The translations under genes and the position numbers were made by a program. This document shows positions 7,186 through 15,816 of a stretch of DNA of 64,000 nt, one piece after another. Origin of the DNA: Polyangium jinanense (lineage in GTDB: Bacteria > Myxococcota > Polyangia > Polyangiales > Polyangiaceae); NCBI RefSeq assembly GCF_028435365.1, contig NZ_JAGTJJ010000002.1, positions 186,001-250,000 on the forward strand, read 5' to 3'. Position 1 is the first letter of the stretch. Each line of letters begins with the position of its first letter. The notes beneath the pieces were generated by a model, which was given only the letters and a program-made list of their open reading frames with translations, was not told the origin of the DNA and searched no databases.

Positions 7186-10025
7186 GGCTCGATCTCCTCC
7201 CACGCCAAAAATCCTTCTTCCTCGCGCCGCGCCACGTAGGCGCGTCCGGGCTCGGCGCGCACCGTGTGTGTCGCCCCGGCCTTGCCCGGAGCGGTGAGCC
7301 CGATCGGCGCGGTCCCGGAGGTCACGTGCACCTCCACCTCGCCCGGCAGTGCGTGCACCTGGAGCGAGCGGCCGCGGAGCTGCATCGGCAAGGACACGCG
7401 CCGCATCCCCGGCAGGAGCGTCGGCGCGACGATCAGCGTCTCTGGGTCCTCGGGCGCCGTGCGCAGGCCCGCCACGCCGAAGGCCACGGCTTGCCACAGG
7501 CTTCCGAGCCCGGCCGCGTGCACGCCGCCCGCGGCATTGCCCATGTTGTTGCCGAGGTCGATCGACGCCGTCTGCTCGAGGTACCGCGCGGCCGTCTCGA
7601 GCAGACCGAGCCGCGCCGCCACGAGGGCATGGATCCCGGGCGACAGCGAGCTGCCGTGCGCCGTGCGTGGCTCGTAATAGAGAAAATTCTCCCGCCGCGC
7701 GCTGGGCGAGAACTCGTCCCAGAGCAGCGCGAGGAGCTGCACCACGTCGGCCTGCTTCACCACCTGCGAGTGCTTCGTCCGCTCGCGACCGAGCAGCACG
7801 TCGATCGGCACCGTGCGCGGCGAGTACGCGGCGACGTCGACGTATTCGAGACCAAAAAAGCCCTTGTGCTGCTCGATCAGCCCCGTGCGCGGATCCTCGC
7901 CGAGGTACATCCGCGCGGCGATCTCCTCCCAGTGGCGGATCTCCTCCGGCGTGACCCCGAGTGCCGCCGCCTTCGCGCTCCCCACGCCCCGCGCGATGGC
8001 CGCCGCGTACCGCAGGTTCTGCCGCGCCATCCAGTTCGTGAACGCGTTGTCGTCCACGCTCTCGTGGTACTCGTCGGGCCCGATTACCCGGTCGATGTGG
8101 AACTTGCCGTCGACCTTCACAGAGCCGCGGCTCACCCAGAAGCGCGCCGTCTCGATGAGGATCTCCGCGCCCTCCTCGCCGAGGATCCGTTCGTCGCCGG
8201 TGCTCTGCGCGTAGGCCCAGATCGCGTACGCCACGTCCGCGCTGATGTGGTGCTCCTCCAGCCCGGACAGGATCGGCACGATCTCGCCGACCGGGCTCCG
8301 CACGAACTCGGGCGTCGTCTCGTCCCCCGTGTCCGCCGACTCCCACGCGTAGAGCGCGCCCTCGAAGCCGAGCTTCTTCGCCTTGCGCCGCGCGCCGTCG
8401 AGGGTGAGGTGCCGGTAGAGCAAGAGCGTCCGCGCCGCCTCGGGCCACGTGTGCACGTAGAACGGCACCATGAAGATCTCCGTGTCCCAGAAGACGTGAC
8501 CGCGGTACGCCTCGCCCGAGAGAGCGCGCGCGCCGATCGAGCAGCGCGGATCGTGCGGCTGCACCGTCGCGATCAGGTGGTAGAGCGCGAACCGGAGCGC
8601 CCGCTCGATCCCCGGCGCCCCGTCGATCTCCACGTCCGACTGCTTCCACCGCGCCTGCCACGCCGCCACGTGATCCGCGAGCAACGCGTCGAACGACGTC
8701 CCCGCCGCTTGCCGTTCGAGCAGCTCGACCCGCTGCACCGGTGCCGTTCCGTCACGCGACGTAAACAGACCGACCACACGATGCAGCACGCTCGGCTCGC
8801 CGAGCCGGACGTGCAGCGTGCACCGCTCCATCGCCGACACCGGCCCGACCTCCCGCTCGCAGCGCATCTCGAGCGACCCCGGATCCGCTGCCGTCGTGCG
8901 CGACGCGAGCGCGAGCTCGAGCCCGCCGTGCGTCTTGCCCACGAGGATCGGCCCCACGAGCCCGTGACGCGGCTCGAACCCGGCCCAGTGCGACGAGCCG
9001 CTCCCGCTCTTCACGTCGCCCGACAGCACCGCGTCGACCACCACCGTGCCCGAAAAATTGTGCGGCGAGATCTCCACCGCCTCGAGCAGCAGATGCCGGT
9101 TCGCGAGCGACGCGAGGTGCACCGTCCGGATCCGCGTCGCGTGCCCGCCCGGCCCGGTCCCGAGCCCTTCGCGCAGGAGGAGCCCGCGCCGCAGGTCGAG
9201 CGTCCGGTGGTGCCGCTCCATCGACGTCGTCTCCACCCCGAACGGCTCGCCCTCCACCGTGAACCGCAGCCGCCCCCAGTCCGGCGCGATCACGAGCTCC
9301 GGCACCGGCGACACATCCGACGACGCCTCGAACGCCCCCGCCAGAAACGTCGCCGGCCGCGACACGCTGCTTCCCTCCGCCAGCGACCCGCGCATCCCGA
9401 GGTAGCCGTTCGCGATCGTCAAAAGCGACTCGATCTCGTGCTCCCGCGCCACGTCGAAGCCGCTCTCCACCACCACCCACGAAGGGTCCCGCGGCGGCGC
9501 GAACGGCCCGAGCTCGGCTTCCAGCGCGAGCTGCTGCTCCAGGATGTCCGCGAGCCCCGCGAGCCCGTACGCCTCGCCCACGACGAGCACGTCCTCCGGA
9601 GCGAGCCCGAGCGGCCGCGCGATTTCGTGCATCATGAACGAAAGCACGTCCCCGCGGTCTACCGTCTGCACGACCTCGATGGGCCTGCCGCGGTGATCGA
9701 ATCCGAAGAGGTGATCCCCGCCGTTCGCCGCGACGTGGAGCCGTTTCCTCGGCTCCTCTGCGATCGCCGCCTCGATCGCGGGCGCGAGCGCGTCGAGGCT
9801 CGCGTCCGTCACGATCGCTACCCGTGCGCCTCGATCGAGCAGTGCGCCCACGAGGCCGAGGGCCCGCGTCGACTCGGGCGCTTGGGCTGACGTTCCGCAC
9901 AGATCCCAGCTCAGCACGAACAGGCGAAAGAGGTGATCGAGCTCGGGCAGGGGGGACGTCGTGACGAACCCGGACGAGCGACCGGATGCGGGCTCTCGGA
10001 TCTCGGCAGATGCGGTGGACGTCAT
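7182..10025 (-). CDS. GH65 family glycoside phosphorylase/hydrolase with N-terminal HAD-like domain
   Basis: A 947-aa protein. Residues ~30-165 resemble a HAD/beta-phosphoglucomutase-like region but with motif I as DLCGT, lacking the second Asp. Residues ~185-460 form the GH65 N-terminal beta-sandwich, ~490-850 the (alpha/alpha)6 catalytic barrel (HVFWDTEIF, GPDEYHE) and the rest the C-terminal cap. The presumed general acid is Glu652 in GPDEYHE. GH65 enzymes phosphorolyse or hydrolyse alpha-glucosides such as trehalose, maltose or kojibiose; which substrate is used cannot be told here. Family members are often encoded beside a beta-phosphoglucomutase, and this looks like a fusion with a decayed one. 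It is translationally coupled to the stress protein downstream. Confidence 0.85.
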   Translation of the reverse strand: MTSTASAEIREPASGRSSGFVTTSPLPELDHLFRLFVLSWDLCGTSAQAPESTRALGLVGALLDRGARVAIVTDASLDALAPAIEAAIAEEPRKRLHVAANGGDHLFGFDHRGRPIEVVQTVDRGDVLSFMMHEIARPLGLAPEDVLVVGEAYGLAGLADILEQQLALEAELGPFAPPRDPSWVVVESGFDVAREHEIESLLTIANGYLGMRGSLAEGSSVSRPATFLAGAFEASSDVSPVPELVIAPDWGRLRFTVEGEPFGVETTSMERHHRTLDLRRGLLLREGLGTGPGGHATRIRTVHLASLANRHLLLEAVEISPHNFSGTVVVDAVLSGDVKSGSGSSHWAGFEPRHGLVGPILVGKTHGGLELALASRTTAADPGSLEMRCEREVGPVSAMERCTLHVRLGEPSVLHRVVGLFTSRDGTAPVQRVELLERQAAGTSFDALLADHVAAWQARWKQSDVEIDGAPGIERALRFALYHLIATVQPHDPRCSIGARALSGEAYRGHVFWDTEIFMVPFYVHTWPEAARTLLLYRHLTLDGARRKAKKLGFEGALYAWESADTGDETTPEFVRSPVGEIVPILSGLEEHHISADVAYAIWAYAQSTGDERILGEEGAEILIETARFWVSRGSVKVDGKFHIDRVIGPDEYHESVDDNAFTNWMARQNLRYAAAIARGVGSAKAAALGVTPEEIRHWEEIAARMYLGEDPRTGLIEQHKGFFGLEYVDVAAYSPRTVPIDVLLGRERTKHSQVVKQADVVQLLALLWDEFSPSARRENFLYYEPRTAHGSSLSPGIHALVAARLGLLETAARYLEQTASIDLGNNMGNAAGGVHAAGLGSLWQAVAFGVAGLRTAPEDPETLIVAPTLLPGMRRVSLPMQLRGRSLQVHALPGEVEVHVTSGTAPIGLTAPGKAGATHTVRAEPGRAYVARREEEGFLAWEEIEP

Positions 10026-10154
10026 GGGCCCCGTTCATCGAGCGAGGACCGTGCCGACGTCGTGCGCCCCCGCGGTCCCCCGATCCGTGCAGCGCCGTGG
10101 CATTTGCATCCACCGCGCACGGAGCGCGAAACGAACGAGCGTACGGGGCGCCGT

Positions 10155-10568
10155 TCAGGCGGCGAGACGTGAAAGCTCGTCGAGCAGCTTTTCGAGATCG
10201 AAGGGCTTGCGAATCATCGCGCGCACCCGACGAACGGGCACATCGAGGCGCGACTCGTTCATCGCGGAGAGCACCATCACGGGAACGTCGATCCCTGCGC
10301 GATCGAGCGCGGCGAGGAACGCGTCGCCTTTCATCTCGGGCATCAAGTAATCGAGGAGAATCACATCGGGCCGGGTGCCTGCTACCAGCCTTGCGAGCGC
10401 CTCGCTTGCCACGGTGTGCGCTTCTACCTCGTAGCCTTCTTCTCGGAGCAGATCGGAAAGTGCTTCGACCAGGGCATCATCGTCATCCACGATGAAAACC
10501 GAGGGCCCGGATTTCTTGTCGTCGGGGCTACCGGGTGGCGCGGCCGGCACGTTCGGGCTCGGACTCAT
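10155..10568 (-). CDS. Single-domain response regulator
   Basis: A 137-aa protein consisting of a short Pro/Ser-rich leader and one receiver domain. The acidic pocket (VDDDD), phospho-acceptor Asp in LLDYLMPE, the switch Ser in LSA and the conserved Lys in RKPF are all present, so it should be phosphorylatable. There is no output domain, so it probably works by protein-protein contact or phosphorelay, as with CheY/DivK-like proteins. No cognate kinase is adjacent; the hybrid kinase at 52.6 kb is a distant candidate only. Confidence 0.9.
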   Translation of the reverse strand: MSPSPNVPAAPPGSPDDKKSGPSVFIVDDDDALVEALSDLLREEGYEVEAHTVASEALARLVAGTRPDVILLDYLMPEMKGDAFLAALDRAGIDVPVMVLSAMNESRLDVPVRRVRAMIRKPFDLEKLLDELSRLAA

Positions 10569-10806
10569 GGGCCCCTTCCATCGAGCAGGTTCCCCGCGTC
10601 GTCGAGCCTCCGGACCCCTTGCCGCCGCTGGCTGATCGATTCATACGTTGTGAACGGCTGGCTGGGGTTTGTAAGCTCGTTTGTCCAAGTGGAAATCGAG
10701 CGGGGTAGGGACTTTCCGTAGGGCGTGTTCCGCGTGCGCCCGACCACAGCCGCACTTGACGCGCGAGTCAGGCTGAGGCCCAATTCGTTGAAGGGCGGTC
10801 CTTGTC

Positions 10807-11466
10807 ATGTCGGACACGAATAACAGCATCCGCGTTTACCTCATCGATGATCATCCGGTTTTGCGGGAGGGTTTTGCGAAAGCACTCGAAGCGGAACCGG
10901 GGATGACCGTCGTCGGTCAGGCGGGCACGGCGGCCGATGCGCTTCGGGAAGTACAGTCGATCAAGCCCGAAGTCGTGCTGGTCGACTTGAACATTCCCGA
11001 TCGCGACGGCATCGAGCTTCTCGCGGCCCTTCGCGTCCAGGTGCCCACCGCAAAGCTGCTCGTTTTGAGCTGCTACGACGACGAATTCCGCGTCGCCGAA
11101 GCGCTTCGCGCCGGGGCGCAGGGGTACCTCGTGAAGACCAGCGAGCTCGCCGAAGTGATCGACGGCATTCGGCGAATCGCGAGCGGCGGCGCGCCGCTCA
11201 GTCAACGCATCGCGGGCGCCGTCGTCCGCGCGATGCGCAAACCTGCGCCCGAAGGCACGGGTGGTCTCGACGCGCTCACGCCGCGCGAACGGCAGGTCCT
11301 GCGCCTGCTCGCGGCGGGCATCTCCACCCGCGAGACGGCCGCGCGTCTCACGATCAGCCCGAAGACCGTGGAGACCCACCGCGTGCGGATCTACGCGAAG
11401 CTCGGCTGCAAGAGCGCCGTCGAGCTCACGCGGATCGCGGTCCGCACCGGCCTCATCGAGGCCTGA
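10807..11466 (+). CDS. NarL/FixJ-family response regulator with LuxR-type DNA-binding domain
   Basis: A 219-aa transcription regulator. Residues ~8-125 are the receiver domain (IDDHP, phospho-acceptor Asp in VDLNIPD, LSCYDD, LVKTS). Residues ~150-215 are a LuxR helix-turn-helix (LTPRERQVLRLLAAG, SPKTVETHR). It is transcribed divergently from the single-domain regulator with a 238-bp intergenic region, so the two may share control sequences. No histidine kinase is encoded next to it, making it an orphan regulator. It ends just before a terminator-like hairpin. Confidence 0.92.
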   Translation: MSDTNNSIRVYLIDDHPVLREGFAKALEAEPGMTVVGQAGTAADALREVQSIKPEVVLVDLNIPDRDGIELLAALRVQVPTAKLLVLSCYDDEFRVAEALRAGAQGYLVKTSELAEVIDGIRRIASGGAPLSQRIAGAVVRAMRKPAPEGTGGLDALTPRERQVLRLLAAGISTRETAARLTISPKTVETHRVRIYAKLGCKSAVELTRIAVRTGLIEA

Positions 11467-11474
11467 ACCATCGG

Positions 11475-11502
11475 AAAAACCGAACTCATCCTTCGGGTTT
11501 TT
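11475..11502. terminator. Bidirectional terminator-like hairpin
   Basis: AAAAACCGAA pairs with TTCGGGTTTTT across a 7-nt loop with one bulged base. The A/T tracts give a U-run on both strands. It lies between the convergent LuxR regulator and pentapeptide genes and overlaps the latter's stop codon. Confidence 0.55.
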
Positions 11503-11998
11503 GATCATGCGCGTCGCTCTGCGGCGCGCCTGATCGTTTGTGCTGCAACAAAAGATCGATTCGAACGCCGTCGATCGTCAGCCCTTCGATCGAGCAGTTC
11601 GTGATCGTCACGCCGGCGAGGCTCACGTCGTCGAGCGACGCGCCTTCGAACGAGGCGTTTCGGATCTTCGTTTTCGCGAACGTCACGTCGTCGAACGCAG
11701 CGGACTCGAACGACACGTTTTTCACGTTGGCTCGCGCGAAGCTCGCGTCGTCGAGCTTCGTGTCCTCGAACGACGCGTTGTGAATCGTCGCGCTGGAAAA
11801 ATTCACATCGTCGAACGAAGCCCTTTCGAACGTCGTGTCGTGCACCTTCGCGTCGGCCATCGACACGTCATCAAGCTCGATTTTTTCGAACGATGCGTTC
11901 GAAAGCTTCATCGGCAGCGTCGGTGTGTTTCCGGACTTCGGTCCAGTCGTCTTCGCAGGGCTCCTGGGCTTCGATGGCGCCTTCTTCTTCATGCGCAC
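11486..11998 (-). CDS. Pentapeptide-repeat-like protein
   Basis: A 170-aa protein with a Lys/Pro-rich N-terminus then about eight blocks with roughly 10-residue spacing of the form (N/D)xSFExxxLDD, for example NASFEDTKLDD and NVSFESAAFDD. A small residue and Phe/Leu recurring every five residues fits a right-handed quadrilateral beta-helix of the pentapeptide family, although the usual A(D/N)LxX is replaced by a Ser-Phe-rich variant. Function is unknown; some family members mimic DNA. The GTG at 11998 was chosen because GAGGGG lies 6 nt upstream; ATG 11992 is the alternative and has poorer spacing. Confidence 0.65.
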   Translation of the reverse strand: MRMKKKAPSKPRSPAKTTGPKSGNTPTLPMKLSNASFEKIELDDVSMADAKVHDTTFERASFDDVNFSSATIHNASFEDTKLDDASFARANVKNVSFESAAFDDVTFAKTKIRNASFEGASLDDVSLAGVTITNCSIEGLTIDGVRIDLLLQHKRSGAPQSDAHDQKPEG

Positions 11999-12054
11999 AT
12001 GCTACCCCTCTTCACCGACTCCGGCTTCCGCCGTACAGCCGGATCCAGGACGCC

Positions 12055-12891
12055 ATGCACGACCCCGCCACGCTTCCCCATCACGCCATCGTCACCGCGC
12101 CCGGTGCGTCGCCTTCGTGCTGCATGCTCGTACTGCATGGCATTTTCGGCTCCGGCGGCAACTTTCGGACGTTCACCCGCGCCCTCGCGTCGGCCTGCCC
12201 TACCTGGGCCTTCGTGCTCGTCGACCTCCGCGCGCACGGCCTCTCCACGTCGCTCCCGCCCCCGCATACGCTCGGGGCCGCGGCCGACGACCTCGTGCGG
12301 CTCGGCTCTGCGCTCCCGTTCGAGGTGCGCGGCGTGATGGGCCACTCCTTCGGCGGCAAGGTCGCGCTCGCGTACGCCGACAGGAGGCGCGGCGAGCTCG
12401 ACCAGCTCTGGGTGCTCGACTCGACCCCGAGCGCGCGTCCTTTCGGCATGGAGAACGTCGGCGCGGCGAAGATCCTCGCCATGCTCGAATCCTTCCCCGC
12501 GGAGCTTCCGTCCCGCGAGCGCTTCCTCGAGCTCGTCACCTCACACGGCGTCTCCCGCGCCGAGGCCGACTGGCTCGCGATGAACGTCCGCCGCGAGGGC
12601 GACGCCTTCCGCTTCCGCCTCGACCTCGCCGCGATCCGCGACCTGCTCGACGACTACTTCGCCCAGGACCTCTGGCCGGTCGTCGAGCAGCCCGACGGCC
12701 GTCGCCGCACGGGCTTCGTCATCGGCGGCCGCTCGAACACGGTGAGCCCCGACGACCGCGCGCGCCTCGCCGCGCTCGCCGCCAAGGACCCGACCCTCAG
12801 CGTCCACATCCTCCCGAACGCCGACCACTGGGTGCACGTCGACGACCCCGAGGGCCTCCTTCGCATCCTCGCGGCGTCCCTCGGCGGCTGA
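12055..12891 (+). CDS. Alpha/beta-fold hydrolase
   Basis: A 278-aa cytoplasmic alpha/beta hydrolase. The oxyanion-hole segment is HGIFGSGGNF, the nucleophile elbow is GHSFGG with the catalytic Ser, and the catalytic His is in NADHWVH near the C-terminus. The arrangement resembles YbfF-like esterases. The substrate is not predictable. ATG 12055 is preceded by AGGA at 5 nt; the frame is open further upstream but there it runs through the opposite-strand gene. Only 56 bp separate it from the divergent pentapeptide gene, so their promoters must be close or overlap. Confidence 0.82.
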   Translation: MHDPATLPHHAIVTAPGASPSCCMLVLHGIFGSGGNFRTFTRALASACPTWAFVLVDLRAHGLSTSLPPPHTLGAAADDLVRLGSALPFEVRGVMGHSFGGKVALAYADRRRGELDQLWVLDSTPSARPFGMENVGAAKILAMLESFPAELPSRERFLELVTSHGVSRAEADWLAMNVRREGDAFRFRLDLAAIRDLLDDYFAQDLWPVVEQPDGRRRTGFVIGGRSNTVSPDDRARLAALAAKDPTLSVHILPNADHWVHVDDPEGLLRILAASLGG

Positions 12892-12930
12892 GGACTTCTC
12901 GCGAGGGTTTTTCCGGGCTACGGGAGGGCC

Positions 12931-13716
12931 ATGCGAATCGCCTCCTGGAACGTGAACTCGATCCGCGCCCGCCTCGAACACCTTCGCACCTTCCTCGCGA
13001 GCGCGAGCCCGGACGTCCTCTGCATGCAGGAGACCAAGGTCGAGGACGAGAAATTCCCCGAGGAGGCCCTCGGCGACGCGGGCTACCGCGTCGTCTACTT
13101 CGGGCAGAAGACCTACAACGGCGTCGCCATCGCCGCGCGGTACGGCCTCGGCATCGAGGACGTGAAGAAGAACCTCGACGGCGACGAGGACGACGCCCCG
13201 CGCAGGCTCCTCGCCGCCACGATCGAGGGCGTCCGCATCGTGAACGTCTACGTACCCAACGGGCAGGCCGTGGGCACGAAGCCCTTCGCCTACAAGCTCG
13301 CCTGGTTCGAGCGGCTCGGGCTCGACCTCGCCACGCACCACAAGCCGGAGGAACCCTTGCTCGTCTGCGGCGACTTCAATGTCGCGCCGACGAACCTCGA
13401 CGTCCACGAGCCCAAGCGCTGGGAAGGGCAGGTCCTCTGCCACCCGGACGAGCGCGCCGCCCTCGGGCGACTGCTCTCCTGGGGGCTCGTCGACGCCCTG
13501 CGCGCGCGCCATCCCGATGACAAGATCTACTCCTGGTGGGATTACCGCATGGGCGCCTACCGCAAGAACCATGGCCTGCGCATCGACCTCGCCCTCGTCA
13601 CGCCGCCGCTCCTCGCGCGCACGAAGGACGTGTGGGTCGACCGCAGCGTCCGTGAGCTCGAACGGCCCAGCGACCACGCCCCCGTCCTGATCGACATCGG
13701 CGAAAGTCAAGCCTGA
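12931..13716 (+). CDS. xth: Exodeoxyribonuclease III (AP endonuclease)
   Basis: A 261-aa enzyme of the exonuclease III/EEP family, which cleaves DNA 5' to abasic sites and removes 3' blocking groups in base-excision repair. All hallmark motifs are present: WNVNSIRAR, QETKV with the metal-binding Glu34, NVYVPNG, GDFNVAP, the WWDYR...GLRIDL loop and the C-terminal SDHAP with catalytic His. Length is typical. It lies 39 bp after the hydrolase on the same strand and may be co-transcribed with it. Confidence 0.93.
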   Translation: MRIASWNVNSIRARLEHLRTFLASASPDVLCMQETKVEDEKFPEEALGDAGYRVVYFGQKTYNGVAIAARYGLGIEDVKKNLDGDEDDAPRRLLAATIEGVRIVNVYVPNGQAVGTKPFAYKLAWFERLGLDLATHHKPEEPLLVCGDFNVAPTNLDVHEPKRWEGQVLCHPDERAALGRLLSWGLVDALRARHPDDKIYSWWDYRMGAYRKNHGLRIDLALVTPPLLARTKDVWVDRSVRELERPSDHAPVLIDIGESQA

Positions 13717-13731
13717 CTTCGGACAATCTCC

Positions 13732-13786
13732 GTCCGATCGGACCAAAAACGTCCGACCCGAGATAGGACATATCCTGTCCGATCGA
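13732..13786. promoter_or_regulatory. Cluster of GTCCGA motifs, possible operator
   Basis: The perfect 12-bp palindrome GTCCGATCGGAC (13732-13743) is followed by GTCCGA at 13751 and GTCCGATCGA at 13777. AGGACATATCCT in between is nearly palindromic. The cluster lies 50-110 bp upstream of the small gene at 13839. Spacing and repetition suggest a protein-binding region; no regulator can be assigned. Confidence 0.4.
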
Positions 13787-13838
13787 CCCCCATTTCGCCC
13801 CCGATCGAACGGCGCGATTTGCTAGTTTTCTCCGCGTG

Positions 13839-14276
13839 ATGCGGCTCAACCTGGATGGTTATTCGCTCGACCTTCCCCCCGCCTGGTCCGGTCTCGAAGA
13901 CGTGACCTACTCCGATCCGAGCACCCTGCCTCCGGTCGCGCTCGCGGCCGAGGGAGGCACGGGCCGGCTCATGGTGGCCGAGATGCTCTTCGACGACGAC
14001 GACGAGCAGCCCGGCAACGAACCCACCGAGCTCGAAGCCCTCGCACGCGCCTGGGGCAAACGCCGCAGGCTCGAACCCCTCGAGATGGGCACCCTCGAGC
14101 GCCCCGACGGCGTCGTCGCCACGGCCACCTACCTCGTGCGTGGCTGTTTCGTGCAGATCTGGTTCCTCTCGAACGGCGACCGCGTCGTGCAGGCGAGTTA
14201 TGTCTGCCCCTGGGACGAACGCGACAGCGAGGAGGCCGATCGCGAGGCGATCGTGCGCTCCTTGCGCTGGTCCTGA
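13839..14276 (+). CDS. Conserved hypothetical protein
   Basis: A 145-aa acidic protein without signal peptide or membrane segment. It starts with strands typical of small DUF1795-like proteins (LDGYSLDLPPAWSG) and has an Asp/Glu-rich loop (FDDDDEQ) in the middle. I do not recognise a catalytic motif. GTG 13836 is immediately before the ATG and could be used instead. The DNA just upstream carries the GTCCGA cluster. It converges with the murein endopeptidase gene, the stops being 4 bp apart. Confidence 0.6.
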   Translation: MRLNLDGYSLDLPPAWSGLEDVTYSDPSTLPPVALAAEGGTGRLMVAEMLFDDDDEQPGNEPTELEALARAWGKRRRLEPLEMGTLERPDGVVATATYLVRGCFVQIWFLSNGDRVVQASYVCPWDERDSEEADREAIVRSLRWS

Positions 14277-14280
14277 CGAT

Positions 14281-15273
14281 CTAGCGGTCCTTGTCGCCGC
14301 CCTCGTCCTTCTTGGCTTTCGTGGCCACGGGCGGGGGCGGCGCCGCTTCCTTGGCTTCCTTCTCTTCCTTCGCTTCGCCCGCCTCTTCCTTCGCAGCCGG
14401 CTCCCCCTTTGCGTCCTTGCTCCTCGCGCCCGCCGCGTTCGTCGCGCTCGCCGCGCTCCCCCCGCCGCCTCCGCGCACGTGCGACTCCTCCACGCACGCC
14501 GACTTCATCCTCTCGGGACAGGCGATCCGCACGTGGAAGTGATCGTCGTGCACGTCGGCGTCCGCGGGGCTCATCAGCACCGACGCGGCTTTCGTGTAGA
14601 GCTCCTTCGACACGTTCTTCTTCGCCGCGTACTTGAGCAGCCGCGTGCGCAGCCCGGCCGACACGAACAGGTACCGCACGTCGGTCTTCGTGTCGGTGAG
14701 CAGCGCCTCGACGAAGGCCCAGTTCCGCTCGTCGTCGAAGCGCACGACCTCGCCGCCGCGGGGCCGCCCATCGCTCCCGAACGCCACGAACCTGTGCGGG
14801 TTCACGTGCTTGCCCTTCTCGCTCACCATGTAGAAGCCGACGTCCGCGTCGCGCCCCGACTGATGCGAGTTGTGCCCGAAGAGCGCCCCGCCGTTTTTCG
14901 CCGACAGGTCCCCCACGTACAGCACCGACCCCTTGTGCTTCCCGCTCACTTTGGCCGCGGCGCGCCGCAGCACCCGCACGAGGTCCGGCAGCCCGTATGC
15001 GTGCCCGCCGCCGCGTACCTCGACCGACTTGCTCGACGCGAGCTTCTCGCCCCCGTACAGCCGCCCCTTGTTCGGCGCCCCTGCCGAGAGCGCGCCTTTC
15101 GGCCGCTTCTCCGCGCCCTTCTTTGGCTCGACCTTGTCCTTCTTGCCCTTGTCCTTCGTGGGCTCCGTCTTCGCGGTCTTGGCGCCGGGGGCGGCCTCGG
15201 AGGCGCGCGGGCCTGTGGCGACGAGCGCGAGGCCGAGGGTGAGGGGCGCGGCGATCCGGGCGAGCAGGCGCAT
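14281..15273 (-). CDS. mepA: Penicillin-insensitive murein endopeptidase, peptidase M74
   Basis: A 330-aa exported protein. After a signal peptide (LLARIAAPLTLGLALVATG) comes a Lys/Pro-rich linker (~30-70), then an M74 domain with the zinc motif HNSHQSGRDADVGFY and the closing motif DDHFHVR. The family cleaves D-Ala-meso-DAP crosslinks in peptidoglycan in the periplasm. The C-terminal ~60 residues are a Lys/Glu/Ala tail absent from E. coli MepA. ATG 15273 is used because the signal peptide begins there; the open frame continues upstream to 15324. No strong Shine-Dalgarno is visible. The symbol is by family resemblance. Confidence 0.82.
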   Translation of the reverse strand: MRLLARIAAPLTLGLALVATGPRASEAAPGAKTAKTEPTKDKGKKDKVEPKKGAEKRPKGALSAGAPNKGRLYGGEKLASSKSVEVRGGGHAYGLPDLVRVLRRAAAKVSGKHKGSVLYVGDLSAKNGGALFGHNSHQSGRDADVGFYMVSEKGKHVNPHRFVAFGSDGRPRGGEVVRFDDERNWAFVEALLTDTKTDVRYLFVSAGLRTRLLKYAAKKNVSKELYTKAASVLMSPADADVHDDHFHVRIACPERMKSACVEESHVRGGGGGSAASATNAAGARSKDAKGEPAAKEEAGEAKEEKEAKEAAPPPPVATKAKKDEGGDKDR

Positions 15274-15410
15274 GATGCCGCGGACGTTAGCGCGCTCGGC
15301 GCGCGCGGGGGAGGGGATGTGCACGGCCGATCGTGGGGTTTTGCGCGACCGACCTCAGCCGTGCCGGAATCATGAGCCAACCTACACGAAAAAAGAATGC
15401 ATCCAGGTGC

Positions 15411-15439
15411 TTGACATGAGCCATCGGGACGGGTAGAAG
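15411..15439 (+). promoter_or_regulatory. Sigma70-type promoter for the tRNA genes
   Basis: A consensus -35 TTGACA at 15411-15416, a 17-bp spacer and TAGAAG at 15434-15439 lie 34 bp upstream of the tRNA-Arg 5' end, the usual layout for a strong stable-RNA promoter. It probably drives both tRNAs, which end at the terminator at 15693. Confidence 0.7.
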
Positions 15440-15473
15440 GCTCGTCGCGTGCCACCCGAGGGCGGCGCAGGAT

Positions 15474-15547
<74 letters not shown>

Positions 15548-15612
15548 CCGGGTTCCGAGTCGACTCTTCCAGGGGAGCTCGGGAGACCGTTGAAAAGAGA
15601 AGCAGCAAAACC

Positions 15613-15685
15613 GGGCCATTAGCTCAATTGGTAGAGCAGTGGACTCTTAATCCATTGGCTGAAGGTTCAAGTCCTTCATGGCCCA
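15613..15685 (+). tRNA. tRNA-Lys, anticodon CTT
   Basis: A complete 73-nt cloverleaf: acceptor GGGCCAT/ATGGCCC, D-arm GCTCAATTGGTAGAGC, anticodon stem GTGGA/TCCAT with loop CTCTTAA (anticodon CTT at 15646-15648), and T-arm GAAGG-TTCAAGT-CCTTC. CCA is not encoded; two C residues follow discriminator A. It lies 65 bp after tRNA-Arg, probably in one transcript. Confidence 0.95.
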
Positions 15686-15692
15686 CCCGGAT

Positions 15693-15742
15693 CCAGAACG
15701 AAAAAGGCCGGTACGCTTCCCGCGTGCCGGCCTTTCGTTTTT
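15693..15742 (+). terminator. Intrinsic terminator, first of two identical copies
   Basis: A 14-bp stem (15703-15716 with 15722-15735, one G-T wobble) around a short TTCCC-type loop, followed by CGTTTTTC. It ends the tRNA transcript. The 46 bp at 15693-15738 are repeated exactly at 16466-16511. Confidence 0.85.
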
Positions 15743-15816
15743 CTGGCCGCGGAGCGCGTCTGGGTGCCTTCCTGCTTGACGACGCTTCCCGGGTTTGGTG
15801 AGGAAGAGAGACCATC

